A stretch of 64,000 bases of DNA from NCBI GenBank assembly GCA_031291335.1, contig JARLJF010000016.1:1-64000 (forward strand), read 5' to 3'. Source of the stretch: Pandoraea sp. GTDB lineage: Bacteria; Pseudomonadota; Gammaproteobacteria; Burkholderiales; Burkholderiaceae. Both the position numbers and the translations under genes were made by a program. This document shows positions 53,303 through 63,455 of the stretch, one piece after another. The stretch's first letter is position 1. Every line of letters starts with the position of its first letter. Below the pieces are notes generated by a model. It did not search any database. It saw only the letters and a program-made list of their open reading frames with translations, and was not told the DNA's origin.

Positions 53303-55021
53303 TTACTTGCCGCCGCCCTTAGCCGGTTTGACGGCCCAACTGTCCTTGAGCGACACGATGCGGTTGAACACTGGCTTGCCCGGCGCCGAATCGTAGCGGT
53401 CGGCGACGAAGTAGCCATGGCGCTCGAACTGCACGCGATCTTCCGGCGCCACGTTCAGCAGGCCCGGTTCGACAAAGGCCTGCGTAACGCGCTTGGCGTT
53501 CGGATTGATGGCGTCGAGGAAGTTCTTGTCGCCGGCGTCCGGATTCGGATCGAGGAACAGGCGGTCGTAGATGCGCACCTCGGCGGCGACGGCATGCAGC
53601 GCGCTCACCCAATGGATGTTGCCCTTGACCTTGTAGTTGTCCGCGCCCGGCGTGCCCGAACGGCTGTCTTCGAAGTAGTTGCAATGCACGGCCGTAACGT
53701 TGCCGTCGGCATCGGTATCGAAGCCCGTGCACTCCACGACGTAACCATAGCGCAGACGCACCTTGTTGCCCGGGAACAGACGGAAGAAGCCCTTCACCGG
53801 CTCTGCCTGAAAGTCTTCACGCTCGATCCACAGCTCGCGCGAGATCGGGAACGTGCGCATGCCACGCTCCGGAAAGTGCGGGTGCACCGGCGCCTGACAG
53901 TCTTCCTGCTGGCCTTCCGGATAGTTGTCGATGATGAGCTTGAGCGGGTCGAGCACGGCCGTCGCGCGCGCCGCTTTCGGGTCGAGATCGTCGCGCAGGG
54001 CTTGCTCGAGAATGCTCATGTCGATCCACGACGCCGACTTCGCGACACCGATGCGCTCGCAGAACAACTGCAGGCTTTCCGGCGAGAAGCCGCGACGGCG
54101 CAGGCCGACGAGCGTGGGCATGCGCGGGTCGTCCCAACCGTCGACGTGATGGTCGGTGACCAGTTGGCGCAGCTTGCGCTTGCTTGTGATCGCGTAAGTC
54201 AGTTGCAGACGCGCAAATTCGATCTGCTGCGGCGTCGGACGCGTGAACATGCCGGCATCGGCCAACTCACCCAGCACCCAGTCGTAGAACGGACGCTGAT
54301 CTTCGAACTCCAGCGTGCACAGGCTGTGCGTGATGTTCTCGATAGCGTCTTCGAGCGGGTGCGCGTAGGTGTACATCGGGTAGATGCACCAGGCGTCGCC
54401 CGTACGATGGTGATGCGCGTGACGAATACGATAGATGGCCGGATCGCGCAGGTTGATGTTCGGCGAGGCCATGTCGATCTTGGCGCGCAACACATGCGTG
54501 CCGTCAGCGAACTCTCCCGCACGCATACTACGGAACAGGTCGAGGTTCTCTTCGATCGTGCGATTGCGGAACGGCGAATCCTTGCCCGGCTCGGTGAGCG
54601 TGCCACGGTTGGCGCGCATGTCGTCGGCGCTCTGGCTGTCGACGTATGCCTTACCGCGCTGAATCAGGATCTCAGCGGCTTGGTAGAGCTTTTCGAAGTA
54701 GTCGCTCGCGAAATAGAGGTGTTCCTTCTGCGGCGTCTCATAGCTAAAACCGAGCCACTTGACCATGTCAATGATCGAGTCGACGTATTCGGTTTCTTCC
54801 TTCTCGGGATTGGTGTCGTCGAAGCGCAGATGACACACGCCGCCGTAGTCGCGAGCCACGCCGAAGTTCACGCAAATGGCTTTGGCGTGACCGATGTGCA
54901 GATAGCCGTTCGGCTCCGGCGGGAAGCGCGTTTCGACGCGCTGGCCCCATTTGCCCGAGCGATTGTCTTCGTCAATGATGTTGCGGATGAAGTTGGATGC
55001 CGCGTTCAGCTCTGTGCTCAT
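53303..55021 (-). CDS. glnS: Glutaminyl-tRNA synthetase
   Basis: Class I aminoacyl-tRNA synthetase charging tRNA-Gln directly. 572 residues from ATG at 55021; the longer open frame to 55336 is unrelated promoter DNA. ATP-binding HIGH is residues 42-45 in PEPNGYLHIGHAKA, and the KMSKS equivalent is in TYAITSKRKLRQLV. The tRNA anticodon-binding beta-barrels occupy about 345-560. The C-terminus is Lys/Gly-rich (VKPAKGGGK). Confidence 0.97.
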   Translation of the reverse strand: MSTELNAASNFIRNIIDEDNRSGKWGQRVETRFPPEPNGYLHIGHAKAICVNFGVARDYGGVCHLRFDDTNPEKEETEYVDSIIDMVKWLGFSYETPQKEHLYFASDYFEKLYQAAEILIQRGKAYVDSQSADDMRANRGTLTEPGKDSPFRNRTIEENLDLFRSMRAGEFADGTHVLRAKIDMASPNINLRDPAIYRIRHAHHHRTGDAWCIYPMYTYAHPLEDAIENITHSLCTLEFEDQRPFYDWVLGELADAGMFTRPTPQQIEFARLQLTYAITSKRKLRQLVTDHHVDGWDDPRMPTLVGLRRRGFSPESLQLFCERIGVAKSASWIDMSILEQALRDDLDPKAARATAVLDPLKLIIDNYPEGQQEDCQAPVHPHFPERGMRTFPISRELWIEREDFQAEPVKGFFRLFPGNKVRLRYGYVVECTGFDTDADGNVTAVHCNYFEDSRSGTPGADNYKVKGNIHWVSALHAVAAEVRIYDRLFLDPNPDAGDKNFLDAINPNAKRVTQAFVEPGLLNVAPEDRVQFERHGYFVADRYDSAPGKPVFNRIVSLKDSWAVKPAKGGGK

Positions 55022-55181
55022 GCCTGTCCAGTGTTCGGAGTTTGGCGAATATTCTACCGTACCGCATTGCACCACGGGCGAGCGTTCACGCGTCAACGCC
55101 GCGTGAGACGGTGGTGAGGCGAAAAATTCACTCGGAGAGTGGCGGGGAAGCGGGGCGGGGAAAGCGTGGGAAGGCGGTGAA

Positions 55182-55219
55182 GATGGCCGGCGCCTCGCGA
55201 GCGCGGGATGCCGGCCATC
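55182..55219 (-). terminator. Inverted repeat downstream of the small membrane protein gene
   Basis: GATGGCCGGC and GCCGGCCATC, perfect 10-bp arms with an 18-base loop containing CTCGCGAG, directly after the stop at 55225 on the minus strand. The T-run is weak (ATCTTC), so it may be a processing hairpin instead. Confidence 0.5.
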
Positions 55220-55224
55220 GGGCG

Positions 55225-55422
55225 TTACACGTTCGGTACCTGGACTGCCGTGCGCTGCCCCGGCCAGTTGGCGTAGGACAGTAGCCAGAGAGAGATGATG
55301 TTCACGACCGGAATGAAGGCCAATATCGTGAACCATGGCGACAGGCCGAGCCGGGTCAGAATGCGCCAGACGGGAACCCCAACGAGCACGATAGCGACGA
55401 GCAAGCCAATAAGACTGGACAT
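55225..55422 (-). CDS. Small two-helix membrane protein, unknown function
   Basis: 65 residues from ATG at 55422, which has a GGGAGAT ribosome site; the upstream open frame is not translated plausibly. Helix 1 about 4-20 (IGLLVAIVLVGVPVWRIL) and helix 2 about 28-46 (PWFTILAFIPVVNIISLWLL), then a short polar tail. The PWF..FIPVVNIISLW pattern recalls small DUF805- or PspC-neighbour-type membrane proteins, but I do not assign a family. Divergent from another membrane protein gene, with an 18-bp palindrome between. Confidence 0.7.
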   Translation of the reverse strand: MSSLIGLLVAIVLVGVPVWRILTRLGLSPWFTILAFIPVVNIISLWLLSYANWPGQRTAVQVPNV

Positions 55423-55478
55423 ACGATATCTCCCGAAAGTCCCGCCGGCGGCGGGTCGTGACGCCAAGTATATATATA

Positions 55479-55496
55479 GCGACGGCGCGCCGTCGC
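55479..55496. promoter_or_regulatory. Perfect 18-bp palindrome beside a TATATATA tract between divergent genes
   Basis: GCGACGGCGCGCCGTCGC is its own reverse complement. Immediately to its left is TATATATA (about 55470-55478), usable as a -10 region for the minus-strand gene. It lies centrally in the 151-bp divergent space, so it may be a shared operator. Confidence 0.6.
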
Positions 55497-55573
55497 CGCG
55501 CCCGGATTGTTCTATCCTGAAAACACTGCCGGTGCTGCCGGCGGCCTGTGAGTAACCCTCAAGGGAGGACATC

Positions 55574-56089
55574 ATGGAACTGCACCTCCACTCGCATCGC
55601 TACACGCACCGCTCGCCTGATTGGATGGCCGCCGCCGTCGCCGGTTTTGTCGCCTGCGCCTTCTTTTCCGCGGTGGAAATGCTCATGGTGCTGCTGGTTT
55701 CCGGCCAGAGCCCGTGGGTGCCACCCCGCATGGTCGCGGCCATCGTGCTAGGGCCCGGCATTCTGTCGCAGCCGGCCACGTTCGACGTTTCCATCGTCGC
55801 CATGGCGCTCATGGTCCACGCGGCCATCGGCGTCGTGCTGGGCGTGGTGCTCGGGGCCATCATTGCGCCCTTCCGGCTGGACTCGGATGTGGTCACGGTG
55901 TCGGCGGCAGGGGCGGTCTTCGGGCTGGTCGTATATGCCGTCAACTTTTACGTGATGACGCAGTTGTTCCCGTGGTTCATCGAGTCGCGCGGCTGGACGA
56001 TGCTTGCCGGACACGTGATCTTTGGCGCGTTCGCGGGCTACATGTATTGGGTGCTCGCCCAAATCGACGACCGCACGGCGACGCCCTAG
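55574..56089 (+). CDS. Hypothetical four-helix membrane protein
   Basis: 171 residues with a strong AGGGAGGA site. His-rich start MELHLHSHRYTHRS, then about four membrane helices (residues about 18-43, 72-98, 105-127 and 137-161), the third ending in VYAVNFYVMTQLFPWF. Conserved-looking but I know no function; resembles uncharacterised sodium:proline-symporter-like membrane proteins of Burkholderiales only in layout. Divergent from the 65-residue membrane protein gene. Confidence 0.75.
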   Translation: MELHLHSHRYTHRSPDWMAAAVAGFVACAFFSAVEMLMVLLVSGQSPWVPPRMVAAIVLGPGILSQPATFDVSIVAMALMVHAAIGVVLGVVLGAIIAPFRLDSDVVTVSAAGAVFGLVVYAVNFYVMTQLFPWFIESRGWTMLAGHVIFGAFAGYMYWVLAQIDDRTATP

Positions 56090-56644
56090 CCACAGTACAG
56101 TGTTGGGATGCTTTGATGCGCGGGCAGGATTTTTCTGTTATCATTCGCCAACTGTGCTCATTTTTCCGTCATCTTCGGATTGAATGGGTAACAGTCACCC
56201 GTGGCATGAATTGCCGGGCAGGTTCAGACCCCGTCCGGAGATAGCCAACGTGTGGCACGATTATCACTACACATGTGCCGCACGACCGTGCTACCGCATG
56301 TCACCCTGAATGATTGGCGCGATTCCACGTGACCAACATTCTTGCCGCCGCCCTGGACCGGGCGGCAGTGCATCGTTCCCCGAACAGGAAGTCGTACACA
56401 GAACGCCCCCATTGCGCCTTACGTTGCGCAGTGACGGTGTGCATGTGGTCTTGCGCCGCATGCAGCGTTCAGCAGTGTTGTCTGTCGTATGTCAGTCACG
56501 CGAATGTCGTGTGTCTGTCACATTTGACGGATACGCTGCGTGCACTTCACGGAAACATTTGTGCAAATCTGCACTCTCATCACCGTAAGCCGATTCGAGA
56601 GGGATAGTTATTAGTCAAATTTTATGCAGTAAGAAGGATACAAA
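56090..56644. other. 555-bp region without a recognisable gene
   Basis: No frame looks coding. Less G+C-rich than neighbours in its last 150 bp. Contains GCCGCCC-TGGACC-GGGCGGC (near 56346-56365), GTGTGGCAC / GTGCCGCAC (56250-56258 and 56275-56283, one mismatch) and the inner palindrome CACATGTG. It probably carries the promoter of the 77-residue gene and may encode a small RNA. Confidence 0.45.
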
Positions 56645-56878
56645 ATGAAAACAGCGCAATATCAAGAATTCCAGTACAGCGTCCGTGCGGTGGAGCGTGA
56701 CAACGCCCGCTGGGACGCGTTCTACGAGATTCACCGCCCGACCAACCGAGGGATGGAAAAAGTGGGCGCCTATCAGGTTCAGAGCGCCTACGGCTTTGCA
56801 ACGCAAGGTTTCGCCCTTGACGACGCCGAGCGTAATGCCCGTGCCGACATCGAGCAGGGCATCGTCTACTACCAGTAA
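56645..56878 (+). CDS. Conserved-looking small hypothetical protein
   Basis: 77 residues, ATG at 56645 with an AGAAGGAT site. Soluble, mixed charge: FQYSVRAVERDNARWDAFYE, then YGFATQGFALDDAERNARAD, ending GIVYYQ. No signal or membrane segment. Compact alpha/beta composition suggests a small folded domain. Good ribosome site, typical codon use and a long upstream region argue that it is real. No family assigned. Confidence 0.7.
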   Translation: MKTAQYQEFQYSVRAVERDNARWDAFYEIHRPTNRGMEKVGAYQVQSAYGFATQGFALDDAERNARADIEQGIVYYQ

Positions 56879-56978
56879 GTCCGATCCCCCATTCATTCCA
56901 TGTGCGCGATGCTGGCATCGTCGCTTTGCGACGGTGCTATAGTCCCGCCTTTCGCAACGCGAGGCTGGAGAGTCGGGA

Positions 56979-57446
56979 ATGGAATGGATGTGCAAGTCGT
57001 TCGACGAGTTGGGCAGCACACTGCTTTACCGCATTCTGGCGGCGCGAAATGCCGTGTTCGTGGTCGAGCAACAATGCCCGTATCAGGACATCGACGGACG
57101 TGATTCGCCTAGCCTGCATCTCGTCGCGCAAGTGCGCGACGCGTCGGATCAGCCGCAGATTGCCGCGTATCTGCGTCTGCTGCCGCCGGGGCTTGCCTAC
57201 GACGAGGCATCGATCGGACGTGTGATCACGGCGTCGTCGCATCGTGGTACCGGACTCGGGCGCGAGTTGCTGGCCCGGGCGGTTGCCATTGCCGAGGCGC
57301 AGTGGCCGTCGGCCGCGCTACGCATCGGCGCCCAGGCTCACCTCGAAGCGTTTTATGGCGCGTTCGGGTTCGTCAAGGCCAGCGAGCCGTACGACGAAGA
57401 CGGCATCATGCATATCGAAATGCTGCGCGCACCGGCAGCCCAATGA
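56979..57446 (+). CDS. GNAT family N-acetyltransferase (ElaA-like)
   Basis: 155 residues. ElaA-type start with LYRILAARNAVFVVEQQCPY then DIDGRDSPSLHLVA. The acetyl-CoA-binding motif A is IGRVITASSHRGTGLGRELL (Q/RxxGxG/A as HRGTGLG). The C-terminal LEAFYGAFGFVKASEPYDED is the typical end. Substrate unknown. 85 bp before uup on the same strand. Confidence 0.9.
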   Translation: MEWMCKSFDELGSTLLYRILAARNAVFVVEQQCPYQDIDGRDSPSLHLVAQVRDASDQPQIAAYLRLLPPGLAYDEASIGRVITASSHRGTGLGRELLARAVAIAEAQWPSAALRIGAQAHLEAFYGAFGFVKASEPYDEDGIMHIEMLRAPAAQ

Positions 57447-57531
57447 CAGTGCAATAGCAGTGCAATATCGGCCGGGCCTTCGCGCCCGGCACTACAATAC
57501 CTCCCATCGCAGTTCTCCCGTTTCCCGACAC

Positions 57532-59463
<1,932 letters not shown>

Positions 59464-59703
59464 GCGCGGGCAACCGGACGCGCCGCCGGATCTCCGGCCG
59501 CACGGCGTGGACCGGTAGGTGTTGTCACTCGATCGCATCGAGAGTGACAGTACAATAGACCGCGATTCATCAGGCGCGGCTCGCCTCCCGGACCACCCAT
59601 GCCGGGCGCTGAGCGTACCGAGAGTGCCCATTATGTGGGCGCCGCAACTCAAGTTGTTGATCCGGCGTCACTTTTCTCATGTGTTAATGGGTTTTCCCCG
59701 TGG

Positions 59704-59726
59704 TTGTCCACAGGATATGTGGATAA
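59704..59726. promoter_or_regulatory. Pair of inverted DnaA-box-like sequences upstream of parE
   Basis: TTGTCCACA (59704-59712, one mismatch) and TGTGGATAA (59718-59726, exact reverse complement of the consensus TTATCCACA), 5 bp apart, about 35 bp before the parE start. No origin genes (dnaA, dnaN) are near, so this is a candidate regulatory or DnaA-titrating site, not a chromosome origin. Confidence 0.6.
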
Positions 59727-59759
59727 TCGCTGGGTGTCGTACCCCAATTCAGTCACGCT

Positions 59760-61739
59760 ATGTCGAAAAAAAATACGCCTGCCCAATACAGCGAAGCGTC
59801 CATCAAGGTCCTGAAGGGCCTTGAGCCGGTCAAGCAGCGCCCGGGCATGTACACCCGCACCGAAAATCCGCTGCACATCATTCAGGAAGTCATCGACAAC
59901 GCGTCGGACGAAGCGCTCGGTGGTTTCGGCAAGCAGATTCTCGTCACGCTGAACAAGGATGGTTCGGTGAGCGTCGAAGACGACGGCCGAGGCATTCCCG
60001 TTGGCATTCACCCGGAAGAGGGCGTGCCGGTTGTCGAAATCGTGTTCACGCGTCTGCATGCGGGCGGCAAGTTCGATAAGGCCGCCGGTGGTGCCTACAC
60101 CTTCTCGGGTGGCTTGCACGGCGTTGGCGTGTCGGTAACGAATGCCCTTGCCACCCGCCTGGCCGTGACGGTCTGGCGCGACGGCCAGGTCTCCGAACTT
60201 GAATTTGCCGACGGCGGTAACGTCAATGTGGCGCTGCACTCGCGTGCCGCACAACGCGGCGAGAAGAAGAGCGGCACGCGTGTCACCGTCTGGCCGGACA
60301 CGAAGTATTTCGATAATCCGACGCTGCCGCTGGGCGAACTGCAACGCTTGCTGCGCTCGAAAGCCGTGCTGTTGCCGGGCGTGCGTGTCACGTTGCGTCA
60401 GGAGAAGAACGGCGAAGAGCAGACGTGGTGCTACGAGCACGGTCTGCGCGGCTATCTGGTCGAATCGCTGGGCGGCGCCGAGCCGCTCATTCCGTTGTTC
60501 GAAGGCGAGCGTTTTGCCGATGGTAATGAAGACAGCTTCGCCGAAGGCGAGGGCGCTGCCTGGGTCGTGGCATGGACCGAAGACGGTGCACCGGTGCGCG
60601 AGTCGTATGTCAACCTGATCCCGACGCCCGCAGGCGGCACGCACGAATCGGGGCTGCGCGAAGGGCTCTTTCAAGCCGTGCGCGGCTTTATCGAACTACA
60701 CAATCTTCAGCCCAAGGGCGTGAAGCTGCTGCCGGAAGACGTCTTCTCGCGGGTGTCGTTCGTGCTGTCCGCGAAGGTGCTCGATCCGCAGTTCCAGGGG
60801 CAGATCAAGGAGCGTCTGAACAGCCGCGATGCCGTGCGTCTCGTGTCGTCGTTCACGCGTCCTGCGCTCGAATTGTGGCTCAACCATCACGTTGAGCATG
60901 GCAAGAAGCTTGCCGAACTCGTGATTCGTCAGGCGCAGGCGCGCACGCGTGCCGGCCAGAAGATCGAAAAGAAGAAGAGTTCTGGCGTGGCCGTATTGCC
61001 CGGCAAACTGACCGATTGCGAGACCGAAGACATTACACGCAACGAACTGTTCCTGGTCGAGGGCGACTCGGCGGGCGGCTCGGCGAAGATGGGGCGTGAC
61101 AAGGAATTTCAGGCGATTCTGCCGCTGCGTGGCAAGGTCCTCAACACATGGGAAACCGAGCGCGACAGGCTCTTCGCGAACAACGAAGTGCATGACATCG
61201 CCGTGGCAATCGGGGTCGATCCGCACGGGGCGAACGACACGCCTGATCTATCGAATCTGCGCTACGGCAAGATCTGCATCCTCTCCGATGCCGATGTCGA
61301 CGGTTCGCACATTCAGGTGCTGTTGCTCACGCTGTTCTTCCGCCATTTCCCGCAATTGATCGCGACGGGGCACGTGTATGTGGCTCGTCCGCCGCTGTAC
61401 CGTGTCGATGCGCCGGCACGTGGCAAGAAGCCCGCGCAGAAGCTCTACGCGCTGGATGAAGGCGAACTCGAAGCGATCCTCGACAAGCTGCGCAAGGACG
61501 GCGTGCGAGAATCGGCATGGTCGATCAGCCGCTTCAAGGGGCTGGGTGAAATGAGCGCCACGCAGTTGTGGGAAACGACCATGAATCCCGACACGCGCCG
61601 CTTGAGCCCGGTGGCCCTCGGTAGCCTCGACTTCGATGCGACCGTGACACGCATGAACATGCTCATGGGCAAGGGGGAAGCTGCGCAGCGTCGCAGTTGG
61701 CTCGAGGCCAAGGGCAATGAAGTGGAAGCCGACATCTGA
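59760..61739 (+). CDS. parE: DNA topoisomerase IV subunit B
   Basis: ATPase subunit of the decatenating topoisomerase. 659 residues. GHKL ATPase domain at the N-terminus (IIQEVIDNASDEALGGFGKQ, EDDGRGIPVGIHPEEG, GGLHGVGVSVTNALA). Transducer, then TOPRIM with EGDSAGGS near 434-441 and DADVDGSHIQVLLLTLFF; C-terminus RFKGLGEMSATQLWETTMNP. Length and motifs fit ParE rather than the ~800-residue GyrB. Followed by two small envelope genes then parC on the same strand. Confidence 0.96.
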   Translation: MSKKNTPAQYSEASIKVLKGLEPVKQRPGMYTRTENPLHIIQEVIDNASDEALGGFGKQILVTLNKDGSVSVEDDGRGIPVGIHPEEGVPVVEIVFTRLHAGGKFDKAAGGAYTFSGGLHGVGVSVTNALATRLAVTVWRDGQVSELEFADGGNVNVALHSRAAQRGEKKSGTRVTVWPDTKYFDNPTLPLGELQRLLRSKAVLLPGVRVTLRQEKNGEEQTWCYEHGLRGYLVESLGGAEPLIPLFEGERFADGNEDSFAEGEGAAWVVAWTEDGAPVRESYVNLIPTPAGGTHESGLREGLFQAVRGFIELHNLQPKGVKLLPEDVFSRVSFVLSAKVLDPQFQGQIKERLNSRDAVRLVSSFTRPALELWLNHHVEHGKKLAELVIRQAQARTRAGQKIEKKKSSGVAVLPGKLTDCETEDITRNELFLVEGDSAGGSAKMGRDKEFQAILPLRGKVLNTWETERDRLFANNEVHDIAVAIGVDPHGANDTPDLSNLRYGKICILSDADVDGSHIQVLLLTLFFRHFPQLIATGHVYVARPPLYRVDAPARGKKPAQKLYALDEGELEAILDKLRKDGVRESAWSISRFKGLGEMSATQLWETTMNPDTRRLSPVALGSLDFDATVTRMNMLMGKGEAAQRRSWLEAKGNEVEADI

Positions 61740-61848
61740 GCGGCTGAGCAGGCGTCGTTCCAACGGCGGGAGCCTCACGCATGGGCAGACCAGCGTGAGC
61801 GCTCACATAGTGGGATAATCCAACCTTCACCCTACCGGGAGTCGCGTT

Positions 61849-62268
61849 ATGTTGCGTTCTATGCGTTGCATTTTCGTGCCGCTACTGCTTGCTGGCGCAA
61901 GCGTCACTGCTTTGGCACAGTCGGCTCAGCCGCGCGTCTTCTTCGTTGCCCCCACGAACGGTGCAACGGTTTCGAACCCCGTAGTGGTCAAGTTCGGCGT
62001 CGAGGGAATGGCGATCAAACCGGCGGGCGACATGACGCCCAACACCGGTCATCACCACCTCATCATCGACGGCGATCCCATTCCGGCAGGTCAGGTTGTC
62101 CCCACCGACGACGCGCACCTGCATTTTGGCAAAGGCCAGACCGAGACGACCGTCAATTTGACGCCGGGGGATCACACGTTGACGATGCAGTTCGCCAACG
62201 GTGCGCACCAGTCGTACGGTCCGGCCATGAGCCAGACGATCAAGGTGCATGTCAAAGGTCAGCAATAA
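61849..62268 (+). CDS. DUF4399 domain-containing periplasmic protein
   Basis: 139 residues. Signal peptide MLRSMRCIFVPLLLAGASVT then ALA|Q (about 23). The mature part is a small beta-sandwich-like domain with RVFFVAPTNGATVSNPVVVK, a His-rich NTGHHHLIID and HLHFGKGQTETTVNL; the histidines could bind metal. DUF4399 proteins are of unknown function. It overlaps the transglycosylase frame by 20 bp and lies between parE and parC. Confidence 0.88.
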   Translation: MLRSMRCIFVPLLLAGASVTALAQSAQPRVFFVAPTNGATVSNPVVVKFGVEGMAIKPAGDMTPNTGHHHLIIDGDPIPAGQVVPTDDAHLHFGKGQTETTVNLTPGDHTLTMQFANGAHQSYGPAMSQTIKVHVKGQQ

Positions 62269-63190
62269 CAAGGTTTCGACGGCGGACCGCATTCGAGCGC
62301 TCCGCCGACATTTCTCTCTGCGCACGTTCGCAGGGCCTGCGCTGGCAGCCGCGCTGCTTGCCGCCACGCCGCTTGCGCACGCCGAACTCTATGGTTACGT
62401 CGACGAAAATGGTGTCGCGCATCTGGCGGCCCGCAAGCTCGATGCGCGCTACCGACTGGTCGTGAGTTCGGGCGGCAATGTCGACCTGCGTTCGTCGCAG
62501 AGCGGCGTTGTCAGCGGTGCAGATCGCTCGCGTCTGTACGACGCCCTCGCACGTCATCCCAATCTGAAAAAGCTGGCACCTGTGATTGCGCAGGCGGCAA
62601 AGCGTTACCAAGTGGACGCTGCGTTGCTCAAAGCGGTCATTGCGGCCGAATCGGGATTCGACAGCGCTGCGGTATCGCCCAAAGGTGCCGTCGGGCTGAT
62701 GCAGGTGCTTCCCGCTACCGGCGAGCGTTACGGCGTGCGTGCCGATGCGCAGCGCACGGTCGCGGACAAGCTCACCGATCCGCGCATCAACGTGCTCACC
62801 GGCGCTCGCTATTTGCGTGATTTGCAGGCACGTTATCCCGATCGCCTTGAGCTTGTTCTGGCCTCGTATAACGCCGGTGAGGGCGCCGTGGCGCGCCATG
62901 CCGACCAGATTCCGCCCTACGCGGAGACGCGTGATTACGTCGCTGCCGTGCTGGAACTCTATCGACGCTTCAATCCCGACGCACCGGACGCTGCGCCTGG
63001 TGGTGTGATCCAGGCGAGCGGTGGTGCGGGGCAAGTGGGCCGTGCCCGCGTGAGCGGTTCGCGCGACGGCCGAATTCACGTCATTCTGGGTGCGCCATCC
63101 GGCCTGCCCGTTGTGCCTGCTACTATGCCGAACGCGTCAATCCGTGAATCGGCGCCAGGGGCACTGTCTTCTGCACCGTCGACCGACTGA
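62249..63190 (+). CDS. Lytic transglycosylase (DUF4124 + SLT domain)
   Basis: 313 residues if the ATG at 62249 is used, overlapping the DUF4399 gene by 20 bp; no better start was seen. N-terminal signal/anchor about 28-45 ending AHA|E, then a short DUF4124-like piece (ELYGYVDENGVAHLAARKLD). The catalytic SLT/Slt70-type domain spans about 105-245: catalytic Glu134 in AAESGFDSAAVSPKGAVGLM, GLMQVLPATGERYGV, and LASYNAGEGAVARH. Cleaves peptidoglycan glycan strands with anhydro-muramyl products. A low-complexity Gly/Ala/Ser tail follows. Confidence 0.92.
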   Translation: MSKVSNNKVSTADRIRALRRHFSLRTFAGPALAAALLAATPLAHAELYGYVDENGVAHLAARKLDARYRLVVSSGGNVDLRSSQSGVVSGADRSRLYDALARHPNLKKLAPVIAQAAKRYQVDAALLKAVIAAESGFDSAAVSPKGAVGLMQVLPATGERYGVRADAQRTVADKLTDPRINVLTGARYLRDLQARYPDRLELVLASYNAGEGAVARHADQIPPYAETRDYVAAVLELYRRFNPDAPDAAPGGVIQASGGAGQVGRARVSGSRDGRIHVILGAPSGLPVVPATMPNASIRESAPGALSSAPSTD

Positions 63191-63455
63191 GGCGCCACGT
63201 CGCGGGCGTCATGGCTGGCGGCTCGCAAGTCCGGTAGCTTTGCCGTCGCATGCCGGTTCCGCGGGGCTTGATGCTCGGATTCCTCTGAAATGTGAGCGGA
63301 CTCTTCCTGATTTCCGCTTCCTCAGCGCTGAAAATACGTCTCGCTTTGCCAATTGGACGTGTTTTTGCCGAAATGTGCCGACGAGCTTGGTATGATCTCG
63401 CGGTCAACGTCCACCCGAACTCTCGTCAAACGTTCGCAGCAAACCCACAGGTTTT

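Noticed and set aside
59522-59556. TTGTCA and TACAAT as a parE promoter, within a TGTCACTC/GAGTGACA dyad
   Set aside because: Spacing is 23 bp, too long for a sigma-70 promoter; the dyad is imperfect (2-base bulge). Left unannotated.
59704-59726. Chromosome replication origin
   Set aside because: Only two DnaA-box-like sites, no AT-rich unwinding region, and no dnaA/dnaN/gyrB neighbourhood; treated as a regulatory candidate only.
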